Source: Glaciecola nitratireducens FR1064
Lineage (GTDB): Bacteria; Pseudomonadota; Gammaproteobacteria; Enterobacterales; Alteromonadaceae
Length of the DNA: 64,000 nucleotides
NCBI RefSeq assembly: GCF_000226565.1
Contig: NC_016041.1
Span: forward strand, 806,001-870,000
Direction: 5' to 3'
Shown: positions 36,099 to 45,550 of the stretch, piece after piece
Position numbering within the stretch: the first letter of the stretch is position 1
How the letters are laid out: the number at the start of each line of letters is the position of its first letter
Program-made: the position numbers and the translations under genes
Notes under the pieces: model-generated
Database searches by the model: none
Seen by the model: only the letters and a program-made list of their open reading frames with translations
Told to the model about the DNA's origin: nothing

Positions 36099-37310
36099 AT
36101 GGGTTTAAAAGCAATAATCGAAAAAGCAGAACCTGATTTCGAACCAGGTGGTAAATACGAAAAGTTTTATGCACTGTATGAAGCAGCCGCTACTATTTTT
36201 TACACGCCGGGCAAAGTGAATAAGGCTAATACGCATGTAAAAGACAGTATCGATTTAAAACGCATTATGATCATGGTTTGGATGGCAACATTCCCAGCTA
36301 TGTTTTACGGTATGTATAACGTTGGTCTGCAGGCATCTTATGCTATCGAAGCCGGCGGCGCGTTGTATGATGGTTGGCAAGCAGGTTTGTTCTCTGCATT
36401 AGGCGGAACCTTAACGGCTGACTCTGGCATATTATCAATGCTGTTCTACGGTGCTTGTTTCTTCATCCCTATCTACGCCACAACGTTTGTGGTGGGTGGT
36501 TTCTGGGAAGTTCTGTTCGCATCTGTTAGAAAACATGAAGTAAACGAAGGCTTCTTCGTAACTTCAGTGCTGTTTTCATTGACCCTACCAGCAACTATCC
36601 CGCTATGGCAGGTTGCTTTGGGTATCACTTTCGGTGTTGTCATCGCGAAGGAAATCTTTGGCGGAACCGGTCGTAACTTCCTAAACCCAGCGTTATCTGG
36701 TCGTGCTTTCCTTTACTTTGCATATCCTGCACAAATCTCAGGCGACCAGCCTTGGGTTGCTGCTGAGTTAGCTGACGGTTATTCAGGTGCAACTTGGTTA
36801 AGTAATGCGGCAAACGGGCAAATGGACTTTTCAGACATGGGTCTTTGGATGAACTCCTTCTTGGGTGACATACCAGGCTCAGTTGGTGAGGTATCCAGTT
36901 TGATGATCCTGCTGGGTGGCTTGTTCATCATTTATCTCGGCATTGCGAGTTGGCGAATTGTATTGGGTGTAGCGCTAGGCGTGACCTTCTTCAGTACCTT
37001 GCTTAACTTCTTTGCGCCAGACGCAACCTCAATATACGCAATGCCGTTCTACTGGCATTTTGTAATCGGCGGTTTGGCCTTCGGTATGTTCTTTATGGCT
37101 ACGGACCCGGTGTCTGCATCATTTACTAACCAAGGTAAATGGTTCTATGGGTTCTTTATCGGATTTATGACAGTGTTAGTAAGAGTCATCAACCCAGCAT
37201 TCCCTGAAGGTATTATGCTAGCTATATTGTTCGCTAATTTATGGGCGCCATTATTCGATTACTTCGTAGCGCAAAGCAATATTAAACGGAGGGTTGCTCG
37301 TGTCGGCTAA
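36099..37310 (+). CDS. nqrB: Na+-NQR subunit B
   Basis: A 403-residue integral membrane subunit with about ten helices. The covalent FMN site is the Thr in SGAT within [11 protein letters not shown], attached by the flavin transferase ApbE encoded downstream. The [21 protein letters not shown] segment is also family-typical. NqrB holds most of the Na+ channel and, at its N terminus, the quinone site. It overlaps nqrC, whose ribosome-binding site (CGGAGGG) lies within its 3' end. Confidence 0.98.
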   Translation: MGLKAIIEKAEPDFEPGGKYEKFYALYEAAATIFYTPGKVNKANTHVKDSIDLKRIMIMVWMATFPAMFYGMYNVGLQASYAIEAGGALYDGWQAGLFSALGGTLTADSGILSMLFYGACFFIPIYATTFVVGGFWEVLFASVRKHEVNEGFFVTSVLFSLTLPATIPLWQVALGITFGVVIAKEIFGGTGRNFLNPALSGRAFLYFAYPAQISGDQPWVAAELADGYSGATWLSNAANGQMDFSDMGLWMNSFLGDIPGSVGEVSSLMILLGGLFIIYLGIASWRIVLGVALGVTFFSTLLNFFAPDATSIYAMPFYWHFVIGGLAFGMFFMATDPVSASFTNQGKWFYGFFIGFMTVLVRVINPAFPEGIMLAILFANLWAPLFDYFVAQSNIKRRVARVG

Positions 37311-38079
37311 AAAAGAAACTTTAGGTAAAACAGTCGGTGTTGTCGTTGCTGTTTGTTTAGTTTGTTCAATTATAGTATCGGGTGCAGCGGTAGGTTTGCG
37401 GGAACTACAGCAAACCAATGCAGCGCTTGATAAGCAGTCGAACATATTAACTGCAGCTGGACTACTCGGCGAAGCGAAAACGAAAAAAGACATTGCGACA
37501 ATTTACGATGCGAAGGTTGAAGAGCGTTTTGTAGACCTAGCATCTGGTGAATACGTCGCTAACCCTGCTGAGGGTGAACCGAAGCCATACGACATGTACG
37601 GAAGAGTGTCTAAGGCCGATGCTACAAGCACAAAAGTAGATGGCAGCCCGGCTGGTTTTTCTCGACGTGCAAATGTCGCTAGCGTGTATTTGATCAAAGA
37701 TGATAGCGGTACAGTTTCACGCATTATTTTACCCGTGCACGGCAGCGGTTTGTGGGATTTGATGTATGGATTCCTAGCAATCGACAACGATGGTCAGACT
37801 ATTCGTGAATTGATTTTCTACCAACACAAAGAAACTCCAGGACTAGGTGGCGAAATTCAAAACCCAGAATGGCAGGCTAAGTGGGACGGTAAAAAGCTTT
37901 ATGATGACGGTAACGTTGCCATTGAAGTTAACAAGGGTGAAAACAAAGACGACCAGTATGCAGTTGATGCACTATCAGGTGCGACACTAACCAGTAACGG
38001 CGTACAAAATACGCTGCAGTATTGGGCTAGTGACAACGGCTACGGTAATTACCTTAAAAAGCAATCTTGGAAATCATAA
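37300..38079 (+). CDS. nqrC: Na+-NQR subunit C
   Basis: A 259-residue subunit with one N-terminal transmembrane helix and a periplasmic FMN domain. The start is GTG at 37300, seven bases after CGGAGGG (37287-37293); a TTG at 37294 sits inside that region. The covalent FMN motif SGATLT occurs in [15 protein letters not shown] near residue 223, modified by ApbE. The [12 protein letters not shown] segment is also conserved. It overlaps nqrB by 11 bases. Confidence 0.97.
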   Translation: MSAKKETLGKTVGVVVAVCLVCSIIVSGAAVGLRELQQTNAALDKQSNILTAAGLLGEAKTKKDIATIYDAKVEERFVDLASGEYVANPAEGEPKPYDMYGRVSKADATSTKVDGSPAGFSRRANVASVYLIKDDSGTVSRIILPVHGSGLWDLMYGFLAIDNDGQTIRELIFYQHKETPGLGGEIQNPEWQAKWDGKKLYDDGNVAIEVNKGENKDDQYAVDALSGATLTSNGVQNTLQYWASDNGYGNYLKKQSWKS

Positions 38080-38088
38080 GGCACCACA

Positions 38089-38721
38089 ATGGCTGACACT
38101 AAAGAAATGAAAAAAGCCCTGTTTGGGCCAATAATAGACAGTAATCCTATTGCGTTGCATGTACTCGGTATTTGCTCTGCATTGGCAATTACAACAAAGC
38201 TAGAAACCGCACTCGTTATGTCTTTGGCATTAACAACAGTAACCGCGTTTTCTAGTTTGTTTATCTCACTAATACGTAAACAAATTCCTTCAAGCGTGAG
38301 GATCATCATACAGATGACAATCATTGCTTCGTTGGTAATCGTTGTTGACCAAGTATTGAAAGCTTATTCTTATGAAATTTCAAAGCAGCTTTCAGTATTC
38401 GTCGGATTGATTATCACTAACTGTATCGTGATGGGGCGCGCGGAAGCTTACGCAATGAAGTCACCCCCAGTAATGAGCTTTTTAGATGGTATTGGTAATG
38501 GTTTGGGTTACTCATTCGTCCTAATCGTGATTGGTACAATCAAGGAAATCGCCGGTTTTGGTACGTTACTTGGTTTTGAAATTTTACCACTCGTCACGAA
38601 CGGTGGTTGGTATCAGGGTAACGGCTTGTTAATATTACCGTTTAGCTCATTTTTCCTCATTGGCGGTTTGATTTGGTTCATTCGTACTATTCGCCCTGAA
38701 CAAGTTGAGCCTAAGGAATAA
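38089..38721 (+). CDS. nqrD: Na+-NQR subunit D
   Basis: A 210-residue integral membrane subunit with six helices. It pairs with NqrE in inverted topology, and the two hold an iron cofactor between conserved Cys residues; here [16 protein letters not shown] supplies the key Cys near residue 112. The motif [20 protein letters not shown] is the family signature. It lies between nqrC and nqrE with gaps of only a few bases. Confidence 0.97.
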   Translation: MADTKEMKKALFGPIIDSNPIALHVLGICSALAITTKLETALVMSLALTTVTAFSSLFISLIRKQIPSSVRIIIQMTIIASLVIVVDQVLKAYSYEISKQLSVFVGLIITNCIVMGRAEAYAMKSPPVMSFLDGIGNGLGYSFVLIVIGTIKEIAGFGTLLGFEILPLVTNGGWYQGNGLLILPFSSFFLIGGLIWFIRTIRPEQVEPKE

Positions 38722-38723
38722 TC

Positions 38724-39332
38724 ATGGAACATTACGCAGCATTATTTATTAGAGCAGTATTTGTTGAGAACATGGCGTTGTCACTGTTCTTGGGGATGTG
38801 TACTTTCTTGGCAGTATCAAAGAAAGTAAAGACATCAATGGGTTTGGGCGTAGCCGTTATCGTAGTATTAGGTATTTCGGTGCCGGTCAACCAAGTTATT
38901 TTTGTTAATATCCTTGCTCCAGGCGCTTTGGATTGGGCTGGTTTCCCAGATGCCGACCTTAGCTTCTTGAGTTTCTTGACTTTTATCGGCGTTATCGCGG
39001 CATTGGTTCAGATATTGGAAATGACACTGGACAAGTTTTTCCCTGCTTTATATAACGCATTAGGGATCTTCTTACCGCTTATCACCGTAAACTGTGCAAT
39101 ATTCGGTGGTGTTGCGTTCGCGGTTCAACGCGAATACAACTTCACTGAAAGTATCGTTTACGGCATCGGCAGCGGCGCAGGTTGGGCAATAGCCATTATC
39201 TTGCTAGCTGCTGTTAGAGAAAAGTTAAAGTATGCTGATATGCCAGATGGTATCCGCGGATTAGGTTCTGTGTTTATGATTGCTGGTTTGATGGCATTGG
39301 GCTTCCAGTCATTCACAGGTATTTCGCTGTAA
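38724..39332 (+). CDS. nqrE: Na+-NQR subunit E
   Basis: A 202-residue integral membrane subunit with six helices that complements NqrD. The ligand Cys for the shared iron centre lies in [15 protein letters not shown] near residue 120, with a second conserved Cys in [11 protein letters not shown] near residue 26. The N terminus [19 protein letters not shown] is diagnostic. It starts two bases after nqrD, implying coupled synthesis of the pair. Confidence 0.97.
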   Translation: MEHYAALFIRAVFVENMALSLFLGMCTFLAVSKKVKTSMGLGVAVIVVLGISVPVNQVIFVNILAPGALDWAGFPDADLSFLSFLTFIGVIAALVQILEMTLDKFFPALYNALGIFLPLITVNCAIFGGVAFAVQREYNFTESIVYGIGSGAGWAIAIILLAAVREKLKYADMPDGIRGLGSVFMIAGLMALGFQSFTGISL

Positions 39333-39353
39333 GGCGAATTAGGAGTATAGATA

Positions 39354-40586
39354 ATGAATTCAGTTGAAATCTATCTCGGTGTAGGCATGTTTATCGCTAT
39401 CGTTTTAGCGTTAGTTTTTATCATCATGTTTGCGAAATCGAAATTAGTGCCTGAAGGTGATGTTGTCATCACCATTAACGGCGATCCAAGCAAATCAATT
39501 ACAACCTCTCCGGGCGGAAAGTTATTAGGCGCTCTAGCTGATTCAGGTATTTTTGTGTCTTCAGCATGCGGCGGCGGCGGTTCTTGCGGTCAGTGTACTG
39601 TTGATATCAAATCAGGCGGTGGTGAGATATTACCAACCGAGCTTGATCACATATCAAAGCGTGAAGCGAAGCAAGGTTGTCGTTTATCTTGCCAAGTATC
39701 CATCAAGCAAAACATGGATATTGAGCTTCCAGAAGAAGTTTTTGGTATTAAAAAGTGGGATTGTGAAGTGCTTTCTAATGACAGCAAAGCAACCTTCATC
39801 AAAGAACTTAAGCTTGGCATACCTAACGGCGAGAGCGTTCCGTTTAAAGCCGGTGGTTACATTCAAATTGAGGCGCCACCTCACCATGTTAAGTACAAAG
39901 ATTTTGATGTACCAGAGAAATTCCGTAAAGATTGGGAACACTTCGGTTTCTTCGATGTAGAGTCAAAGTGTGACGAAGAAACTATTCGTGCATACTCAAT
40001 GGCAAATTACCCAGAAGAAGAAGGCATCATTTTGCTGAACGTGCGTATTGCTACGCCGCCACCAAATAATTTGAGCCTTCCAGCTGGTAAAATGTCATCA
40101 TTCATTTGGTCATTAAAGCCAGGCGACAAAGCCACGATATCCGGTCCTTTCGGTGAGTTTTACGCGAAAGAAACAGATGCAGAAATGGTATTTGTTGGCG
40201 GTGGTGCAGGTATGGCCCCAATGCGTTCACACATTTTTGACCAACTTCGTCGAATTAAAACAGACCGTAAAATGACGTTCTGGTACGGCGCTCGTTCGTC
40301 ACGTGAAATGTTCTACGTAGAAGATTTCGACATGTTAGCCAAAGAAAACGATAACTTTGAATGGCATGTAGCACTGTCAGATCCACAACCAGAAGATAAC
40401 TGGGAAGGCGACACAGGTTTTATTCACAACGTACTGTTGGAAAACTACCTGAAAGACCACCCAGCACCAGAAGATTGTGAGTTCTACATGTGTGGTCCAC
40501 CTATGATGAACGCCGCAGTAATCAACATGCTCAAAGAGCTTGGCGTTGAAGACGAAAACATCATGCTAGATGACTTCGGTGGCTAA
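39354..40586 (+). CDS. nqrF: Na+-NQR subunit F (NADH dehydrogenase module)
   Basis: A 410-residue subunit that takes electrons from NADH. It has an N-terminal membrane helix (about 5-27), a 2Fe-2S ferredoxin domain with [10 protein letters not shown] and a fourth ligand Cys in GCRLSCQ (about 70-115), a FAD domain with [11 protein letters not shown], and an NADH domain with [13 protein letters not shown] and [10 protein letters not shown]. The C terminus [10 protein letters not shown] is family-typical. It ends the nqr operon and is followed by a terminator and a repeat element. Confidence 0.98.
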   Translation: MNSVEIYLGVGMFIAIVLALVFIIMFAKSKLVPEGDVVITINGDPSKSITTSPGGKLLGALADSGIFVSSACGGGGSCGQCTVDIKSGGGEILPTELDHISKREAKQGCRLSCQVSIKQNMDIELPEEVFGIKKWDCEVLSNDSKATFIKELKLGIPNGESVPFKAGGYIQIEAPPHHVKYKDFDVPEKFRKDWEHFGFFDVESKCDEETIRAYSMANYPEEEGIILLNVRIATPPPNNLSLPAGKMSSFIWSLKPGDKATISGPFGEFYAKETDAEMVFVGGGAGMAPMRSHIFDQLRRIKTDRKMTFWYGARSSREMFYVEDFDMLAKENDNFEWHVALSDPQPEDNWEGDTGFIHNVLLENYLKDHPAPEDCEFYMCGPPMMNAAVINMLKELGVEDENIMLDDFGG

Positions 40587-40616
40587 TCAGCCATAAGGAA
40601 GAAAGCAACAACATTA

Positions 40617-40638
40617 GGCGCCTCATTGGCGCCTTTTT
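40617..40638 (+). terminator. Rho-independent terminator of the nqr operon
   Basis: GGCGCC (40617-40622) and GGCGCC (40628-40633) form a self-complementary 6-bp GC stem with a TCATT loop, followed by five T residues. Confidence 0.85.
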
Positions 40639-40689
40639 ATTAAAAAATAAATAATAAATAATAAAAAACAACAACAGAAGCTCAAATAT

Positions 40690-40816
40690 AAAACCGAGAA
40701 TAGCCCCCCTCTGCGCCATTAGCAAACCTTCACTAGGCAAGGACGCCTAGTGTGAGCGGTCAGGATGACGAAAAGCGCGTTTGCTAATGGCGCAGAGGGG
40801 GGCTGTTCTCGGTTTT
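40690..40816. repeat. Large inverted repeat (38 bp arms) between nqrF and apbE
   Basis: Left arm 40690-40727 and right arm 40779-40816 are complementary at 37 of 38 positions and include a run of six C / six G. The 51-nt loop holds one copy of the hairpin element described separately. The outer edge on the plus strand ends in TTTTT, so it could also terminate transcription. No target-site duplication is evident. Confidence 0.85.
40729..40772 (+). repeat. REP-like hairpin element, copy 1
   Basis: An 8-bp stem CACTAGGC (40731-40738) / GCCTAGTG (40745-40752) is followed by the tail TGAGCGGTCAGGATGACGAA (40753-40772). It lies inside the loop of the large inverted repeat. Confidence 0.75.
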
Positions 40817-40830
40817 TGCGGTCTTAAACT

Positions 40831-40874
40831 TTCGCTAGATCGAGAGGCCTAGCGTGAGCGGTCAGGATAACGAA
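40831..40874 (+). repeat. REP-like hairpin element, copy 2
   Basis: A 6-bp stem CGCTAG (40833-40838) / CTAGCG (40849-40854) is followed by TGAGCGGTCAGGATAACGAA (40855-40874), one base different from copy 1 in the tail. The second stem pair is A-T in copy 1 and G-C here, a compensatory change. Confidence 0.75.
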
Positions 40875-40979
40875 CTTTTATGTCCATCAGTAAATTCATG
40901 TATAATGCAGCGCAACGAAACGTCGCTATGCTGGTCTTACAGTTGTAACCCACGTTTTCAGTTTACCAACTAGTTATAT

Positions 40980-41999
40980 ATGAGGATTGCCTTGAAATTT
41001 TTACTGCCTTTTCTATTATTATTTGTATTTTCGTGTGCCCCCCAGCAACCGCTTGAGATTGCTATAACCGGCAAAACAATGGGAACCACATATAATATAA
41101 AAGTGGTTCAGCAAAGCGATGCGCCCATCGATATACAGGCACTACAGGCAGAAATTGATGATGCGCTAATTCAAGTTAACGCATTAATGTCCACTTATGA
41201 CCCTAAGTCAGAGCTATCCTTGTTAAACAAAGCACAAGCAGGACAAGCATTTCCTATATCAGAACAAACCGAATACGTGCTAACAGAAGCCATTAGGTTG
41301 AATAACTTGAGCCAAGGCAGCCTTGACATAACTGTTGGTCCTTTAGTCAATCTGTGGGGCTTTGGGCCCGATAAACGACCAGAAGTGATACCTACCCAAA
41401 CCCAACTAACGGAAATTGCAGATTATGTGGGTATTGATAAGTTCCAGTTAGTTGATGGCGTTGTCACAAAGTTACACTCAAAGTTGTATATAGATTTATC
41501 GACAATTGCAAAAGGGTATGGTGTTGATGTTGTAGCTGATATCATAGAAAACAATCAAATAGATAATTACCTAGTTGAAATTGGCGGCGAAATGCGAGTT
41601 GCCGGCAAAAAAGGCAATGGCTCTGATTGGCGCATTGCTATTGAACAACCTATAACGACAGAGCGGGCCATACAAAAGATTATCAGTATAGGCGACAATG
41701 CCGTAGCCACGTCAGGCGATTACCGTAATTATTTTGAAAAAGACGGTGTGCGCTATTCGCATTTAATTGAACCAACTACCGGGTATCCTATTAAGCATAA
41801 TCTTGTATCGGTTACCGTAGTGCATCCTTCATCAATGACTGCAGATGGTTTAGCTACAGCGTTGAATGTCATGGGGGCGGATAAAGCAAAGGTTTTAGCA
41901 GTCAGCAATGATCTAGCCGTATTTATGATCATGAAGGAAGGCAGCGAATTTATTGAATACGCGTCTCCCGCATTTGTAAGAGATGTTAAACAAAATTAG
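40980..41999 (+). CDS. apbE: FAD:protein FMN transferase ApbE
   Basis: A 339-residue periplasmic lipoprotein (lipobox VFSC, Cys about 19). It transfers FMN from FAD to Thr in SGAT motifs, here of NqrB and NqrC. Family markers are TGKTMGTTYNIKV at the mature N terminus, the ALMSTYDPKSELSLLN segment, VGPLVNLWGFGP, STIAKGYGVDVVADII, and the metal/nucleotide motif VATSGDYRNYF with SHLIEPTTGYP. It sits between the nqr operon and nqrM, an arrangement common in marine gammaproteobacteria. Confidence 0.97.
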   Translation: MRIALKFLLPFLLLFVFSCAPQQPLEIAITGKTMGTTYNIKVVQQSDAPIDIQALQAEIDDALIQVNALMSTYDPKSELSLLNKAQAGQAFPISEQTEYVLTEAIRLNNLSQGSLDITVGPLVNLWGFGPDKRPEVIPTQTQLTEIADYVGIDKFQLVDGVVTKLHSKLYIDLSTIAKGYGVDVVADIIENNQIDNYLVEIGGEMRVAGKKGNGSDWRIAIEQPITTERAIQKIISIGDNAVATSGDYRNYFEKDGVRYSHLIEPTTGYPIKHNLVSVTVVHPSSMTADGLATALNVMGADKAKVLAVSNDLAVFMIMKEGSEFIEYASPAFVRDVKQN

Positions 42000-42064
42000 C
42001 GACCGTGTGCGGCAGCATCGCCGTTCAGTCATATTAAAGCATTTTGAAAATTTTAGAGGTAAGC

Positions 42065-42298
42065 GTGAGTACATTTATTTTAGCATTTGCATTTTTCTTA
42101 CTGATGGTAGCGGCCATGGCAGTGGGTTATATCCTGCAAAAAAAAACGATTGCTGGCAGTTGCGGTGGTTTAGGGGCAATAGGTATTTCAAAAGCCTGTG
42201 ATTGCCCAGAGCCATGCGATAGAAAAAAAGCAAGAATGGAAAGAGAAGAACAAAGACAGAAAAAAATAAAGGAATGGCAAGATAACCAAATTCTATAA
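42065..42298 (+). CDS. nqrM: Na+-NQR maturation protein NqrM
   Basis: A 77-residue protein with one N-terminal membrane helix (about 3-22) and a Cys-rich cytoplasmic part: GSCGGLGAIGISKACDCPEPCD, with four or more Cys. NqrM (DUF539) is needed for insertion of the iron centre between NqrD and NqrE. The start is GTG at 42065, behind AGAGG (42055-42059); a TTG at 42044 would add residues not found in relatives. It lies 65 bases after apbE. Confidence 0.93.
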   Translation: MSTFILAFAFFLLMVAAMAVGYILQKKTIAGSCGGLGAIGISKACDCPEPCDRKKARMEREEQRQKKIKEWQDNQIL

Positions 42299-42409
42299 GC
42301 GGCGAACAGTTGAAATACATAACTCCCGCGTCCAATTGTAAAACAACAAAGGCCCTCTCTGTCAAAACAACGCGATGAATAATTGGTAAATCACTAATAG
42401 TGTTTTAAA

Positions 42410-42425
42410 CTGTGTGTATATACAG
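42410..42425 (+). promoter_or_regulatory. LexA (SOS) box upstream of dinB
   Basis: CTGT-N8-ACAG palindrome with alternating TG/TA centre, a good match to the gammaproteobacterial LexA consensus (CTGT-(AT)4-ACAG). It lies 47 bases before the dinB ATG. Confidence 0.82.
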
Positions 42426-42472
42426 TGTTGCTGAGTTGGAATTCCACATTATTCTGAAGCAAATATTATCTA

Positions 42473-43534
42473 ATGCGTAAGTTTATTCACATCGACATGG
42501 ACTGCTTTTACGCAGCAGTCGAGATGCGTGACGACCCAAGCTTAAAGCACAAACCAATTGCCATTGGTGGCAGCGCCGATCGCAGGGGTGTCGTAGCTAC
42601 TTGTAACTATCCTGCGAGAAAATTTGGTGTGCGCTCAGCTATGGCTACCGCAACCGCCCTAAGGCTCTGTCCAGACCTTGTTTTGGTGAAAGGTCGAATG
42701 GATGAATACAAAAAAGTGTCGGACCAAATAAAGGAAATTTATTTGCGTTATACCGATGAGATTGAGCCTCTCTCGTTGGATGAAGTCTTTTTAGATGTCA
42801 CCGAAAGTGAATTGTTTGGCGGGAGTGCTACCTATATTGCTGAAGATATTCGACGTGCAATATTTGAAGAAACAGGCTTAACCGCTTCAGCAGGCGTGGC
42901 TCCTATAAAATTTGTGGCTAAAGTTGCTAGTGACGAAAACAAACCGAACGGTATTTGTGTAATTAATCCAGCGCAATTGGACGAGTTTGTTAAGCGCCTC
43001 CCCTTGAAGAAAATACCGGGCGTGGGCAAGGTAACACTCGAAAAGTTAAATAAACTCGGGTTATACAAATGTGAGGATATTCGTTCATTCCCCATCGAAA
43101 AACTACATAAACATTTCGGTAAATTTGGCGCCGCTCTTTGGAAACGGGCACATGCTATCGATGAAAGAAGACTTTCGACAAACAGAAAAAGAAAGTCGAT
43201 AGGGGTGGAGCGAACCTTAGACAAAGATCTTGTAAGCTTGGAAGAATGCAAAGAAGTGGTAACAAGGCTGCTGCCTAAGCTTTATGAACGAATTGATACT
43301 AAAAAACACAGTCCAATTAAGTCATTGGGAGTGAAACTGAAGTTTGACGACTTTCAACAAACCACTGTTGAACAGCAGTCACAAGAAGTAAACGAGCAAT
43401 TATTAATCGAATTGCTCGCCAAGGCATTCGAAAGAGGAGATGGTAAAAACGTCCGCTTAGTGGGGCTGCACGTATCTTTGGCAGATAATATTAATGCTGA
43501 TCAACTCGCTTTGCCCTTGTTTAGTGCAGAATAA
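42473..43534 (+). CDS. dinB: DNA polymerase IV (Y-family)
   Basis: A 353-residue translesion polymerase, similar in length to E. coli DinB (351). The first catalytic motif is FIHIDMDCFYAAVE (residues 4-17), with the second Asp/Glu pair in LSLDEVFLDVTE near 102-113. The helix-hairpin-helix KIPGVGKVTLEKLNKLG and the little-finger domain follow. The C terminus ends QLALPLF near the tail, which fits a beta-clamp-binding motif (QLxLxLF). A LexA box precedes it, so it is SOS-induced. Confidence 0.97.
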   Translation: MRKFIHIDMDCFYAAVEMRDDPSLKHKPIAIGGSADRRGVVATCNYPARKFGVRSAMATATALRLCPDLVLVKGRMDEYKKVSDQIKEIYLRYTDEIEPLSLDEVFLDVTESELFGGSATYIAEDIRRAIFEETGLTASAGVAPIKFVAKVASDENKPNGICVINPAQLDEFVKRLPLKKIPGVGKVTLEKLNKLGLYKCEDIRSFPIEKLHKHFGKFGAALWKRAHAIDERRLSTNRKRKSIGVERTLDKDLVSLEECKEVVTRLLPKLYERIDTKKHSPIKSLGVKLKFDDFQQTTVEQQSQEVNEQLLIELLAKAFERGDGKNVRLVGLHVSLADNINADQLALPLFSAE

Positions 43535-43650
43535 GCAATATACTTTAGTTTCATTTCATAATAACAATAATAAGCTATGCAAGAAGTGCCAAGCTCTTTT
43601 AAAAGAGAAAATAGACTTCTGCTTAATATGCAATCCTAACGGAGACATCA

Positions 43651-45201
43651 ATGCCTTTTCCTAACGCAGTTTTAGAAACAAATATTGCACAATTGACTCA
43701 TGAATATGACGCTTATGTATTAGTCAGTAACACGCTGTCGAGTCAGCACTACCCAGATATTCAACAAAATTTAGAGCAGCACCAGTCGCTCGACAAGCGC
43801 GTTGGCGGACATGCAGTTCTTGTTGCAGCGGACGTTGTTGGCGGAAGGTTACTGCAAGTGCCTGTAGGTCAATTAGACCGAGACTACGACGATGTTCGCC
43901 GCATCTTTGATGCAGCGCGAAACGTCGCACAGACCCTCTTGGACTCAGGTGTACGCAAGCCGCTTCTAGAAATCAATCTAGCGGGCTTAAATGAGAGCCA
44001 AGCAGCGCAATTTAAAAATGCTGTCGAAGCGGCATATTTGGGACTATGCCAAGGTTTATGGCAGCCTCTTGAAGCAAGGCAAGCTTTAGATGAACACGAA
44101 ATTGAACCGATTGAATTCATTGGTTTGATTGACGGCAGCAGTAGCATCGATGTATCTCGTTTAAATGCTATTGAAGCAGGGAAGCGAATTGCACGTGACC
44201 TCTGCGGCACTGAGCCTGAGCGCATGGCACCGCCAGGTTTCGCCGATTACTGTGTTGCGGCATTCAAAGGCTCAAATGTGAAAGTAACGGTTGTTTCTGA
44301 CGATGCACATATCAAACATGAGTATCCTCTGCTGCATGCTGTCGCGAGAGCTTCAATTGAAGTGAAAAGACATCGTCCCCGCATTATTCGCATGGTTTAC
44401 GAGCCATCGGGCGAAATTACTAAAACACTTTTATTTGCAGGCAAAGGCATCACTTTTGATACTGGCGGCGCTGATTTAAAAGTGAATGGTCATATGGCAG
44501 GTATGAGCCGAGATAAAGGCGGCGCTGCAGGCGTTGCCGGTTTTATGAAGACACTTTCTTTACTCGCGCCGAAAGGCATTAAAGTTATCGCAGAACTCGG
44601 CGCAGTTCGAAACAGTATTGGTGCTGAAGCCTTTATACCGGATGAAATTATTACTAGCCATGCAGGCGTAAGAGTACGCGTTGGCAATACGGATGCTGAA
44701 GGCAGAATGTTGCTTGCCGACCTACTTTCGCATTTGCGAGAAGATGCAGTTAGTGCGGTAAACCCTCAATTGTTTTCAGTTGCAACCCTAACAGGACACG
44801 CAGCAATGGCTTTTGGACCCTATACCGCGCTGGTTGAAAACAAACCTGCCCGAGATATGGGTATTGCAAAGCAATTATTCGTGCAGGGTGAACTATGTGC
44901 TGATCAGGTGGAGCCATCGCTTTCGCGTCGCGAAGATTTTGACTTTGTTAAGCCACGCACAAAAGCGGATGATGTGTTGTCTTCAAACAATGCGCCTTCT
45001 GTAACCACTATGCGTGGTCATCAATTCCCAATGGCATTTTTAACGATTGCGTCTGGCTTGGACAAACATGAGGCTAGCGCAAAACAGCCATTGCCTTTCA
45101 CTCACGTCGATATCGCGGGTAGCGGCATCGAGGGGCTTGATTGGCAACATGGAAAGCCAACAGGCGCGCCAGTTAATGTGTTTGTTAACACTTACTTATA
45201 G
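43651..45201 (+). CDS. M17 leucyl aminopeptidase family protein (NPEPL1-like)
   Basis: A 516-residue cytosolic metallo-aminopeptidase. The C-terminal catalytic half carries GKGITFDTGGADLK (metal Lys and Asp), MSRDKGGAAG, and the signature NTDAEGRMLLAD with metal Asp/Glu and catalytic Arg. The N-terminal half is longer and different from PepA, closer in memory to the NPEPL1-type proteins. Substrate range is not predictable. A DUF1653 gene starts eight bases after the stop and is probably co-transcribed. Confidence 0.9.
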   Translation: MPFPNAVLETNIAQLTHEYDAYVLVSNTLSSQHYPDIQQNLEQHQSLDKRVGGHAVLVAADVVGGRLLQVPVGQLDRDYDDVRRIFDAARNVAQTLLDSGVRKPLLEINLAGLNESQAAQFKNAVEAAYLGLCQGLWQPLEARQALDEHEIEPIEFIGLIDGSSSIDVSRLNAIEAGKRIARDLCGTEPERMAPPGFADYCVAAFKGSNVKVTVVSDDAHIKHEYPLLHAVARASIEVKRHRPRIIRMVYEPSGEITKTLLFAGKGITFDTGGADLKVNGHMAGMSRDKGGAAGVAGFMKTLSLLAPKGIKVIAELGAVRNSIGAEAFIPDEIITSHAGVRVRVGNTDAEGRMLLADLLSHLREDAVSAVNPQLFSVATLTGHAAMAFGPYTALVENKPARDMGIAKQLFVQGELCADQVEPSLSRREDFDFVKPRTKADDVLSSNNAPSVTTMRGHQFPMAFLTIASGLDKHEASAKQPLPFTHVDIAGSGIEGLDWQHGKPTGAPVNVFVNTYL

Positions 45202-45209
45202 GTTTTTAG

Positions 45210-45419
45210 ATGAAAACTGGATTATATAAGCACTATAAAGGCAATAACTATGAAGTCATTGGTGTAGCACGCCACTCGGAAGATGAAACAGAATTAGTGG
45301 TTTATAGGCCAACTTATGGTGAGAAAGGGCTTTGGGTTCGTCCACTGGATATGTTTACAGAGAGCATTGAAGTTGATGGAAAACAAATTCCAAGGTTTAG
45401 CTATATAGATGAAACGTAA
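45210..45419 (+). CDS. DUF1653 family protein
   Basis: A 69-residue soluble protein of the DUF1653 family: GLYKHYKGNNYEVIGVARHSE, then ELVVYRPTYGEKGLWVRPLDMF and a final RFSYI. The fold is a small beta barrel; no function is established. It lies eight bases after the M17 peptidase gene. Confidence 0.9.
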   Translation: MKTGLYKHYKGNNYEVIGVARHSEDETELVVYRPTYGEKGLWVRPLDMFTESIEVDGKQIPRFSYIDET

Positions 45420-45550
45420 TTCGCTATCAGACTACGGTAACTAGTTCTAATATAATTAAGCACTTTTTACTGAATAGCTCCGTATTGAACTAAATTGCAA
45501 AAAAACATGTAAACACGAACAATCGAAAAAGTAACATTAAGGAATAAATA

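Noticed and set aside
40640-40689. Functional AT-rich repeat (AATAAATAATAA tract)
   Set aside because: Simple-sequence tract without structure; likely just spacer after the nqr terminator.
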